Translations under genes and position numbers: made by a program
From: an uncultured Lachnospiraceae bacterium
Lineage (GTDB): Bacteria > Bacillota > Clostridia > Lachnospirales > Lachnospiraceae
Direction: 5' to 3'
Length of the DNA: 20,807 bases
NCBI GenBank assembly: GCA_934385475.1
Contig: CAKRPS010000040.1
Location: forward strand, 1 to 20,807
The notes under the pieces: generated by a model
Database searches by the model: none
Told to the model about the DNA's origin: nothing
What the model saw: only the letters and a program-made list of their open reading frames with translations
Part shown: positions 1 to 6,485 of the stretch, piece after piece
How the letters are laid out: each line of letters starts with the position of its first letter
Numbering within the stretch: position 1 is the stretch's first letter

Positions 1-83
1 TTTCGGAATATATCAAGTGCAATAAAGTGATATTCCTGCAGCAGGTTGATCTTCAACCCGGTGTCTGTCTTCTGTTCCGTCAT
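1..83 (-). CDS. Unidentified protein, N-terminal fragment cut by the window edge
   Basis: An open frame starts with ATG at 83 and runs off the left edge after 27 codons. It begins MTEQKTDTGLKINLL and continues as a mixed hydrophilic/amphipathic segment with no signal peptide or membrane helix. An in-frame TGA lies three codons upstream, so ATG 83 is the first possible ATG. The Shine-Dalgarno match is poor (only A-rich sequence precedes it). Orientation agrees with all other genes. I do not recognise the family, and the fragment is too short to name or to confirm as a gene. Confidence 0.35.
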   Translation of the reverse strand, partial: MTEQKTDTGLKINLLQEYHFIALDIFR

Positions 84-263
84 GTTTGTTCATTGTTATT
101 TTTCTGTTTGGAAATCTGCCCGATCTGTCAACCTTAAAGTGTCTTACATGAAAATTGTGTTTATATTTATAAATTAGAAATTTATGATTTCTTTCTTTTT
201 TCTTTCGAATTCTGACACATCTGATTCACAATTCCCCCTTATAGTAATAATTGTTCAAAGGAG

Positions 264-329
264 TCGCCGGTGCTGATTTGGTGTCGAACGGCTTCGACTA
301 ACCATAACAGTCGCATCTTTCGCCGGTGC
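264..329. repeat. Hairpin flanked by 10-bp direct repeats, in an otherwise gene-free stretch
   Basis: The stretch 84-422 carries no convincing gene. It does hold an ordered small element. TCGCCGGTGC occurs at 264-273 and again at 320-329. Between the copies is a hairpin: GGT (280-282) plus GTCGAA (283-288), loop CGGC, TTCGAC (293-298), a two-base bulge, then ACC (301-303). An AAAGGAG at 257-263 followed by GTG at 270 imitates a plus-strand gene start, but that frame runs through a terminator and antisense to spmB. The stretch could be a small dispersed repeat or a structured RNA; nothing here decides between them. Confidence 0.4.
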
Positions 330-375
330 GCTGTTGACATATATTTGATAAACACATTTCTATCCTTCTCACACG

Positions 376-406
376 GAAAACGGCATCCCAAACGGATGCC
401 GTTTTC
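376..406 (-). terminator. Intrinsic terminator downstream of spmB
   Basis: A perfect 13-bp inverted repeat (376-388 with 394-406) has a 5-nt loop. The stem base is A/T (GAAAA...TTTTC) around a GC-rich CGGCATCC core. It lies 17 bp beyond the spmB stop. On the minus strand the T residues are inside the stem foot rather than after it. The A/T foot makes it potentially bidirectional. Confidence 0.75.
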
Positions 407-422
407 ATTATTATGTAATTAT

Positions 423-959
423 TCAGATCCCCATCATAAACCGGGCAAGGACAATGCTTGCCGCAACTCCGACCGCTGTAGAAAGCAGCGCTCCTTTCAG
501 GGTATATCTTGTTTTCGTAACCTTTGCTGCCAGAAAATAGACGCTCATCGTGTAAAAGATCGTCTCCGTACAGCTCATCATAATAGATGTGGTAAGACCA
601 ACCAGAGAATCCGGTCCATGTTTTTTGAAAATGTCCAGCACCAGTCCGGTTGCTGCTGACGAAGAAAACATTTTAATCAGGATAACCGGCACCAGATCCG
701 GCGAAATACCTGCCTTGGCTGTAAGTCCTCCTACCAGTTTTCCCAGAAAATCAAGAAATCCCGACGCCCGAAGTACCCCCACCGCGACCATCAGACCGAT
801 CAGCGTTGGCATAATATCAATTACCGTATGAAAACCATCCTTTGCCCCTTTGATAAAATCCTCATAGACATTGCATTTTCGAATGATTCCATATGCAACA
901 ATATAAAAAATGATCACTGGAATAATAATATTAGAAATATTAGATAAAACTGCGGCCAT
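423..959 (-). CDS. spmB: Spore maturation protein B
   Basis: This is a 178-residue integral membrane protein, the same length as B. subtilis SpmB. It is nearly all hydrophobic segments and belongs to the Gate/nucleoside-recognition family. Family hallmarks include VAVGVLRASGFLDFL, IKMFSSSAATG and IMMSCTETIFYTMSVYF. In Bacillus and Clostridium, SpmA and SpmB are needed for dehydration of the spore core and for heat resistance; the transported substrate is unknown. Normally spmB directly follows spmA. Here spmA ends about 2.8 kb upstream and three unrelated genes intervene. The start has only a weak Shine-Dalgarno (GGGA), which lies within an inverted repeat at 964-1005. Identification is firm; regulation is uncertain. 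Confidence 0.93.
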   Translation of the reverse strand: MAAVLSNISNIIIPVIIFYIVAYGIIRKCNVYEDFIKGAKDGFHTVIDIMPTLIGLMVAVGVLRASGFLDFLGKLVGGLTAKAGISPDLVPVILIKMFSSSAATGLVLDIFKKHGPDSLVGLTTSIMMSCTETIFYTMSVYFLAAKVTKTRYTLKGALLSTAVGVAASIVLARFMMGI

Positions 960-963
960 AGAA

Positions 964-1005
964 AATCCCGGAACAGTATTCTTTAATCATATCTATTCCG
1001 GGATT
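964..1005. repeat. 10-bp inverted repeat just upstream of the spmB start
   Basis: AATCCCGGAA (964-973) and TTCCGGGATT (996-1005) are perfect inverted arms separated by 22 bp. They fill the gap between the oxidoreductase stop and the spmB ATG, and the proximal arm contains the only Shine-Dalgarno-like GGGA of spmB. A weak promoter-like pair on the minus strand, TTTACA (1012-1007) and TATGAT (991-986) with a 15-bp spacer, would place the arms on either side of the -10. It could be an operator, a translation-blocking hairpin or a poor terminator (only four T follow). Confidence 0.5.
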
Positions 1006-1031
1006 CTGTAAATTATGTATCAGATTCCGAT

Positions 1032-2405
1032 TTACTTCCCTTCCTGCAAAATGTCTCTTGCAACATGGACTCCACTTGCCGATGCGTGGGACAGGGAATG
1101 GGTCACACCACTTCCGTCTCCAATGATATACAGCCCTTCATATTTGCTCTGAAGCCTCTCATCGATCGCCACTTCCATGTTATAGAATTTTACTTCCACA
1201 CCGTACAGGAGTGTATCATCATTTGCCGTACCGGGAGCAATCTTGTCAAGCGCATAGATCATCTCAATAATACCGTCCAGAATACGCTTGGGGAGCACAA
1301 GGCTCAGATCGCCCGGTGTCGCAGACAGGGTAGGCTCCACCAATCCCTCCTGGATTCGCTTTGCGTTACTTCTACGTCCTCTTACCAGATCTCCAAATCG
1401 CTGCACGATAACACCGCCTCCCAACATATTGGAAAGTCTGGCAATACTCTCTCCGTATCCATTACTATCTTTAAAAGGCTCTGAAAAATGTTTTGCAACC
1501 AACAATGCAAAATTAGTATTTTCGGTCTGTTTATCGGCTCCCTCATAGCTGTGACCGTTAACCGTTACGATACCGTTTGTGTTTTCATTAACGACGATTC
1601 CATGCGGATTCATGCAGAAAGTTCTCACATTATCCTCAAACTTCTCTGTCCGGTATACAATCTTGCTCTCATACAGTTCATCCGTGAGATGTGAGAAGAT
1701 AACTGCCGGAAGCTCCACGCGCACACCAATGTCCACACGGTTTGACTTCGTCTCAATATCAAGTTCCTTACAAACCTTCTCCATCCATTTGCTGCCGCTT
1801 CGCCCAACGGAAACTACACATTTATCACACTCATATGTTTCCTTCTCACAGCAGACCCGGTAACCCTGCTCATGCTTTTCAACGCTCTGTACCATTGTGT
1901 CAAAGTAAAAATCTACCTTATCCTTGAGATCTGCATAAAGGTTTTCCAGAACAACATAATTGATATCCGTTCCCAGATGTCGTACAGAAGCATCCAGAAG
2001 ATTCAGCTTATTCTGTAAACAAAGCTTTTTAAAGTGGCTTCCCGCTGTAGAATAAAGCTTTGTACCCTCTCCACCATACTTCATGTTAATTTCATCCACA
2101 TACTTCATCAGTTCAATGGCACGTTTTTTCCCTACGTGTTCGTACAAAGTACCTCCGAAGTCATTGGTGATATTGTATTTTCCGTCTGAAAATGCACCTG
2201 CACCGCCAAATCCACTCATAATCGAACAGCTCTTACAGTTGATGCAGCTCTTAATCTTCTCTCCGTCAATCGGACAGTGCCTTTTGTCAAGTGCGTGTCC
2301 CGCTTCAAATACCGCTATTTTCAACTTCTTATCGCTATGCACCAGTTCATAAGCTGTAAAAATGCCGCCCGGACCGGCACCAATAATAATCACATCATAT
2401 TTCAT
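1032..2405 (-). CDS. FAD-dependent dehydrogenase-like flavoprotein (COG2509 type)
   Basis: This 457-residue protein opens with a classical dinucleotide-binding fold: IIIGAGPGGI (7-16), with an acidic residue ending strand 2 (VFEAG). It closes with the second FAD motif, YIIGDGSGVTHSLSHASASG. This is the uncharacterised COG2509 family of putative FAD-dependent dehydrogenases; no reaction is established. A cysteine cluster, C44, C54, C57 and C60 (CPIDGEKIKSCINCKSC), follows the Rossmann motif and could hold an Fe-S centre or zinc. There is no signal peptide, so the protein is cytoplasmic. The start is set by GGAGGG six bases before the ATG. It follows the anti-sigma gene by 94 bp, possibly as part of the sigma regulon, and precedes spmB. 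Confidence 0.8.
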   Translation of the reverse strand: MKYDVIIIGAGPGGIFTAYELVHSDKKLKIAVFEAGHALDKRHCPIDGEKIKSCINCKSCSIMSGFGGAGAFSDGKYNITNDFGGTLYEHVGKKRAIELMKYVDEINMKYGGEGTKLYSTAGSHFKKLCLQNKLNLLDASVRHLGTDINYVVLENLYADLKDKVDFYFDTMVQSVEKHEQGYRVCCEKETYECDKCVVSVGRSGSKWMEKVCKELDIETKSNRVDIGVRVELPAVIFSHLTDELYESKIVYRTEKFEDNVRTFCMNPHGIVVNENTNGIVTVNGHSYEGADKQTENTNFALLVAKHFSEPFKDSNGYGESIARLSNMLGGGVIVQRFGDLVRGRRSNAKRIQEGLVEPTLSATPGDLSLVLPKRILDGIIEMIYALDKIAPGTANDDTLLYGVEVKFYNMEVAIDERLQSKYEGLYIIGDGSGVTHSLSHASASGVHVARDILQEGK

Positions 2406-2499
2406 ACGTATCCCTCCAACGTTTCTACTTACGATATGCTTTCTTTACTATGGTATCATAAAGCGGCTTTCCCGACAATGGCGGCTTTTACAGAAACAC

Positions 2500-3081
2500 C
2501 TAGTCCATGGATGGATATTTGTTTGCGCTGTAAGCATATCCATTCTTATATGCTACCGTAAGGTACAGAACACCATTTTCTCCACAAAGCTTCACATGAC
2601 AAATCCCGTCCTCAAAAAGGTCGGTAATCTCTATTTTCTGATCCCGGTAAAATACCCATACCCTGCCATCCGCCTCATATTCTACTTCCGGACCATCCAG
2701 ATCTTCTATTAATTCTTCTTCTGTCAATGGCCTTTCCGTACCATCCGCCTCGTAAGCAATGCCTCCACCACTCCTTTCGCAAAGTTCCCCGTTTTCATCC
2801 AGATATTGAAGTTCATAACTTCCATCTGCATAAATGTTCATCTCCGCATCCGTCTGATCTCCATGAACCCATAGTTGCAATGTACGCTGAATGCTTCCCA
2901 CATTCCGGGCATAGGCCGTACCCCCACCGCCTATCAGGACAAGTCCGGCTATCACTGCCACCATAATGCCCCTCCATGCCTGTCTATTTTTTCCCGCAGT
3001 ATTCCTGTCTATTTCTACCTGAAAGTCTTCCGGCAGCTTCAATACCGAAAAAGCCTGCTTATATCTTTCCTTCCCTGTCAT
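2500..3081 (-). CDS. Membrane-anchored probable anti-sigma factor
   Basis: A 193-residue protein. About 35 cytoplasmic residues (MTGKERYKQAFSVLKLPEDF...) are followed by one transmembrane helix (about 37-58, IMVAVIAGLVLIGGGGTAYA) and an acidic outer domain of about 135 residues. The outer domain is rich in beta-strand-like segments such as AEMNIYADGSYELQYLDENG. I do not recognise a named domain. The case for anti-sigma is positional and architectural: its ATG overlaps the TGA of the ECF sigma gene (3078-3081, ATGA), so the two are translationally coupled. A short cytoplasmic tail, one helix and a sensor domain is the usual anti-sigma layout in Clostridia. What it senses is unknown. Confidence 0.7.
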   Translation of the reverse strand: MTGKERYKQAFSVLKLPEDFQVEIDRNTAGKNRQAWRGIMVAVIAGLVLIGGGGTAYARNVGSIQRTLQLWVHGDQTDAEMNIYADGSYELQYLDENGELCERSGGGIAYEADGTERPLTEEELIEDLDGPEVEYEADGRVWVFYRDQKIEITDLFEDGICHVKLCGENGVLYLTVAYKNGYAYSANKYPSMD

Positions 3082-3551
3082 ATTAAGTCCTCCTTCAGCA
3101 ATCCTCTAAGTAGCTCTCTTGCCCGTGACAATCTGACCTTCACATTACTTATAGATATTTTTGTAACATCTGCAATTTCCCCGGTCGTGTAATCTTCAAA
3201 ATAAAACAGATGAATCACAATACGATACTTCTCCGGAAGTTTCATGACCGCATCGAATAGCTCTTCCGACTCTTTTGTTTCAAAGGAAAACGTCTCCCTA
3301 TAATCTTCCAAAGAAACCTTATTCCGCTTCCAAAATGACTTATTGCTGTTTTTCGCTTTGTTCACTGCTACGCGGATGAGCCATGCGCGTATATGCTTTT
3401 CGTTCTCAAATTCTTTGTCTGTCATATAATACTGTAGAAAAGTATCCTGAACAACATCCTTTGCATCCTCGGGATTCCGACACACGCTGAATGCTGCCGC
3501 ATATAAATTGTTTCCATACCTTTCTACTAATTCTTGTACCGTTTCTCTCAT
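3078..3551 (-). CDS. ECF-type RNA polymerase sigma factor
   Basis: The start is placed at ATG 3551, because AAAGGAG lies six bases upstream; an upstream in-frame extension to 3605 has no ribosome site. This gives 157 residues. Region 2 is visible as DAKDVVQDTFLQYY and IRAWLIRVAVNKAKN. Region 4 is LPEKYRIVIHLFYFEDYTTGEIA plus the helix-turn-helix ISNVKVRLSRARELL. Together these are the sigma2-sigma4 layout of extracytoplasmic-function factors without further domains. The factor should direct RNA polymerase to a small regulon when its membrane partner, encoded by the overlapping downstream gene, releases it. A possible self-regulated promoter lies upstream at 3592-3620. The gene sits inside what is normally the spmA-spmB operon. 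Confidence 0.92.
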   Translation of the reverse strand: MRETVQELVERYGNNLYAAAFSVCRNPEDAKDVVQDTFLQYYMTDKEFENEKHIRAWLIRVAVNKAKNSNKSFWKRNKVSLEDYRETFSFETKESEELFDAVMKLPEKYRIVIHLFYFEDYTTGEIADVTKISISNVKVRLSRARELLRGLLKEDLI

Positions 3552-3591
3552 GCATCGCTCCTTTGTTTCTTTCTCAAGGCCTTTCACTAAT

Positions 3592-3620
3592 AATACAAGT
3601 GACAAGGTACAAAGGTTACA
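3592..3620 (-). promoter_or_regulatory. Possible ECF self-promoter upstream of the sigma gene
   Basis: On the minus strand TGTAACC (3620-3614) resembles the AAC-containing -35 box of ECF promoters. About 16 bases later comes TTGTATT as a -10 candidate. The deduced start would leave a leader of about 35 nt before the sigma gene. Only the pattern supports it, and the -10 lacks the usual CGT. Confidence 0.35.
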
Positions 3621-3678
3621 AATTTCTATATTTCATGGAAAAAACTTGAACAGGTCTTTTTTAGGAGGATTTATTGTT

Positions 3679-3786
3679 ATGTATGAAGACAAACCACACA
3701 CACTATTTGTAAAATACGCAGTTCCGCCTCTACGATATCAGGTACATTCTCATGCTGGCGCGGCATCACGAATCATAAGCTTCTGA
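3679..3786 (+). pseudogene. Short plus-strand ORF, possible remnant of a MATE-family transporter start
   Basis: This is the only plus-strand frame in the window with a consensus ribosome site: AGGAGGA at 3663-3669, nine bases before ATG 3679. It encodes 35 residues beginning MYEDKPHTLFVKYAVP. The LFxKYAxP stretch resembles the first helix start of MATE multidrug exporters; the remaining residues do not continue that family and the frame ends in TGA. It lies between spmA and the sigma gene, opposite to both. The best reading is a truncated gene end left by a rearrangement. A genuine small peptide is possible. The family resemblance rests on about ten residues. Confidence 0.3.
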
Positions 3787-3804
3787 ATTGTTGAAAGAAA
3801 AAAA

Positions 3805-4446
3805 TCACTTTTGAAATGGCAGCTTCCTGTTTCTCTTATGGGTTACTGCCTTGCAATAGATCACCGCTGTCAGTGTGCTCAGAAGTGTTGCCAGTATCGC
3901 CGGTGCAATAATTCCTGCCGGATTGACACTGCCATACTGGCTTCTATATGCGATCATGTTTACAGGAATCAACTGAAGAGAAGATATATTCAGAATCAGA
4001 AAAACACACATCTCATCGCTGGCAGATACTTCTTTGTGGGAATGCCCTGCATCAAAATACTCTGCATTTCCCCTCTCCCGCTCAAGATCCGACAATGCCT
4101 CCATTGCTTTGAGTCCCGCCGGAGTACAGGCCCAGCCAAGTCCCAGAATATTCGCAATCAGGTTCGTTGCAATATATTCCCTTGAGACATGACCTTCGGG
4201 AATATCAGGAAACAGGAACGAGATAAACGGCTGGATGCCTCTTGTCATTCTGGCGATCAGCCCGGACTTCTGCGCAATCTCCATGAGTCCTACCCACAAC
4301 GCCATCACACCAATCATGGTAATGCACAGTGAAACCGCGTCACCCGCTGATTCCAATGCAGCGTTCGTCACCTCTGCCATCTTCCCGGTAAAAGCACCAT
4401 ACACTACTCCGATCATGATCATCAGTGCCCAGATATAATTTAACAT
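3805..4446 (-). CDS. spmA: Spore maturation protein A
   Basis: A 213-residue polytopic membrane protein of the Gate/nucleoside-recognition family, slightly longer than B. subtilis SpmA. Diagnostic stretches are MLNYIWALMIMIGVVYGAFTG, ITMIGVMALWVGLMEIAQKSGL, NILGLGWACTPAGLKAME and ILNISSLQLIPVNMIAYRSQYGS. It works with SpmB in reducing spore-core water and conferring heat resistance. GGGGGA five bases before the ATG sets the start. It lies 75 bp after tcdA. Its natural partner spmB is not next to it: a MATE-like remnant on the other strand, an ECF sigma gene, an anti-sigma gene and a flavoprotein gene come between. A run of seven T directly follows the stop codon, without a stem I can see. Confidence 0.94.
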   Translation of the reverse strand: MLNYIWALMIMIGVVYGAFTGKMAEVTNAALESAGDAVSLCITMIGVMALWVGLMEIAQKSGLIARMTRGIQPFISFLFPDIPEGHVSREYIATNLIANILGLGWACTPAGLKAMEALSDLERERGNAEYFDAGHSHKEVSASDEMCVFLILNISSLQLIPVNMIAYRSQYGSVNPAGIIAPAILATLLSTLTAVIYCKAVTHKRNRKLPFQK

Positions 4447-4521
4447 AATCCCCCATTCCGATACATCCGCTACACGCCGTATCGCAAACTATCCACTCAG
4501 GTCTTATATTATTTTATGACA

Positions 4522-5289
4522 TCATACATCCGTACAGAACTGTGATAAATCCTTGATTACCTCTCCTGCAATGATCAGACCGGCAACTGATGGTACGAAC
4601 GCCACGCTCCCCGGAATTGCTCTTCTTTCCGTACATTTATGAACCGCACCCGGAGGACAGATACAATGATTCCGGCAGCTGATCTCCATATCTTCCAGTG
4701 GTTTCCGCGCCGGTTCCGTAGAGTACACCACCTTGAGCTTTTTGACACCGCGCTTCTTTAACTCCCGCCGCATAACCTTGGCAAGGGGGCACATCGTAGT
4801 CTTATAGATATCCGCTACGCGAAACTGCGTCGGATCAAGCTTATTGCCTGCGCCCATGCAGCTTATTACCGGCACTCCGCACTCCTTTGCCCTCATAATG
4901 ATCTCAAGCTTGGCGGTCACCGTATCAACTGCATCCACAACATAAGAATACTCTTTAAAGTCAAACTCATCTGCATTTTCAGGAAGATAAAAGCATTGAC
5001 GGACCTCCACCCGGGCATCCGGGTTGATCTCCAGAATACGGTCTCTCATGACCTCAACCTTATACTTGCCAACCGTCTTTCTGGTTGCTATGATCTGCCG
5101 GTTCAGGTTGGTCAGACATACCTTGTCATCATCCACCAGCACAAAAGAACCTATCCCGCTCCGTACCAGTGCCTCGACGGTATAACCACCCACTCCACCA
5201 ATTCCAAAAACGGCAACCTTGGCATTTTTCAGCCGCTCCATATTATCTGCCCCAAGAAGAAGCTGGGTTCTGGAAAATTGATTTAACAT
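4522..5289 (-). CDS. tcdA: tRNA threonylcarbamoyladenosine dehydratase (TcdA/CsdL family)
   Basis: An E1-like/ThiF-fold ATP-dependent enzyme. It is predicted to dehydrate t6A37 of ANN-decoding tRNAs to the cyclic form ct6A. The start is ATG 5289, seven bases after GGAGG; a 13-codon upstream extension has no ribosome site. The 255 residues show the nucleotide loop GIGGVGG (29-35), VDDD and NLNRQ (61-65), DAVD (119-122), CMGAGNKLDPT (144-154) and VVYSTEPARKP. A cysteine-rich patch near residues 205-219 (SCRNHCICPPG) could bind metal or support sulfur chemistry. It starts 13 bp after the rhodanese-TtcA gene, so the two tRNA-modification genes are almost certainly cotranscribed. Confidence 0.92.
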   Translation of the reverse strand: MLNQFSRTQLLLGADNMERLKNAKVAVFGIGGVGGYTVEALVRSGIGSFVLVDDDKVCLTNLNRQIIATRKTVGKYKVEVMRDRILEINPDARVEVRQCFYLPENADEFDFKEYSYVVDAVDTVTAKLEIIMRAKECGVPVISCMGAGNKLDPTQFRVADIYKTTMCPLAKVMRRELKKRGVKKLKVVYSTEPARKPLEDMEISCRNHCICPPGAVHKCTERRAIPGSVAFVPSVAGLIIAGEVIKDLSQFCTDV

Positions 5290-5302
5290 AGTTTCCTCCG
5301 TA

Positions 5303-6445
5303 TTACTTGTCCATATCGTAATCATCAAGAAAATGATGTCTCACGCCATCCTTTTTGTAAGCGATCAACGTATTCAGACTGACATTTTCCACACTCTTGA
5401 AAATATTTCCCTCGACAAACGGGTTCGTCTTCTTCAGCTCCCGGATAAGATTCTTGACTTCCAGACGCTTCGATTTGCTCTGTCCGTCATCCCGGCAGGA
5501 AGAACAGTTCTCCGTAAATTTGCAGGCACATTGAATAAAATACAGTTCATTATAGTCACGCCACTTTTTGATATCCTCTTCCCGCACCAGATACATGGGA
5601 CGTATCAACTCCATGCCTTCAAAATTCGTGCTGTGAAGCTTCGGCATCATGGTCTGGATCTGCGCCCCGTATAACATTGCCATCAGAATTGTCTCGATGA
5701 CGTCATCATAGTGGTGTCCCAATGCGATCTTGTTACATCCAAGCTCCTTCGCTTTACTGTAAAGATGTCCTCTTCGCATCCGGGCACACAGATAGCACGG
5801 TGATTTCTCCACTGTAAAAACAGACTCAAAGATATCGGATTCAAAAATGGTTATGGGAATGTTCAGCTTTTTGGCATTGGATTCGATCACCTGACGGTTC
5901 TCCTTGCTGTAGCCTGGGTCCATGACCAGAAAAACCACCTCAAACGGAAATTTGTTATGACGCTTTAATTCCTGAAACAGCTTCGCCATCAGCATAGAGT
6001 CTTTCCCGCCTGAAATGCAGACTGCAATCTTATCGCCCTCCTGCACCAGATCGTACTCCCGGATCGCTCTGGTAAACTTACACCAGATGCTTTTACGAAA
6101 CTTTTTGCGCAGACTCTCCTCCGCATCAATATATTTGGGCTTTTCCTCCTCCTGCATGCTGTTCATGATCCATCCAAGATATCCGCCCTGCAGGGACACC
6201 GCGTCTATTCCTCTCTCCCGGAGCATAGCAACGGCATCCAGACTCAATTCCCCCTTCTGGCAACACACTATTATTTTCTGTTCCTGGTCATCCGGTTCCC
6301 AGCTTTCCAATTTCTCCATCGGAACAGAAACAGCCCCGGGAATATGTCCGAAAGAATATGCCATTTCGTCTCTAACATCTATTATCCTATAGGAATTATC
6401 ATCTAAAAGAGAAAACTCTTCCATAGTTATTTCCAAATTCTCCAT
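5303..6445 (-). CDS. Rhodanese-TtcA fusion, probable tRNA 2-thiocytidine synthetase
   Basis: A 380-residue two-domain protein. Residues 1-100 are a rhodanese domain: IIDVRDEMAYSFGHIPGA, then the active loop CQKGELS with catalytic-type C62. Residues 110-345 are a PP-loop ATPase of the TtcA/TilS class: CISGGKDS (143-150), the cysteine pair CYLC (217-220), GHHYDDVIETILM, and a second group CACKFTENCSSC (306-317). TtcA thiolates cytidine 32 of tRNA using an Fe-S cluster. The fused rhodanese could deliver persulfide sulfur in cis; this is inference from the fusion. GAGG five bases before ATG 6445 supports the start. tcdA follows closely. The exact thiolated position cannot be proved from sequence. 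Confidence 0.88.
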   Translation of the reverse strand: MENLEITMEEFSLLDDNSYRIIDVRDEMAYSFGHIPGAVSVPMEKLESWEPDDQEQKIIVCCQKGELSLDAVAMLRERGIDAVSLQGGYLGWIMNSMQEEEKPKYIDAEESLRKKFRKSIWCKFTRAIREYDLVQEGDKIAVCISGGKDSMLMAKLFQELKRHNKFPFEVVFLVMDPGYSKENRQVIESNAKKLNIPITIFESDIFESVFTVEKSPCYLCARMRRGHLYSKAKELGCNKIALGHHYDDVIETILMAMLYGAQIQTMMPKLHSTNFEGMELIRPMYLVREEDIKKWRDYNELYFIQCACKFTENCSSCRDDGQSKSKRLEVKNLIRELKKTNPFVEGNIFKSVENVSLNTLIAYKKDGVRHHFLDDYDMDK

Positions 6446-6485
6446 CTAAACCTCATTTCTAAGCAACTTGCTGCGAAGAGAACCA

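Noticed and set aside
270..659. Plus-strand 129-codon ORF beginning at GTG behind AAAGGAG
   Set aside because: It reads through the spmB terminator and then antisense to spmB, has no recognisable domain and a random-looking composition. Only its first 60 bases, the repeat element, are worth attention.
2462..2490. Two copies of AAAGCCGC between the anti-sigma and flavoprotein genes, considered as a terminator
   Set aside because: The copies are direct, not inverted, so they cannot form a stem.
3552..3605. N-terminal extension of the ECF sigma factor
   Set aside because: No ribosome site precedes it, whereas AAAGGAG sits six bases before ATG 3551, where family homology starts.
3798..3804. Run of seven T after the spmA stop codon as terminator
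   Set aside because: No GC-rich inverted repeat precedes the run on the minus strand.
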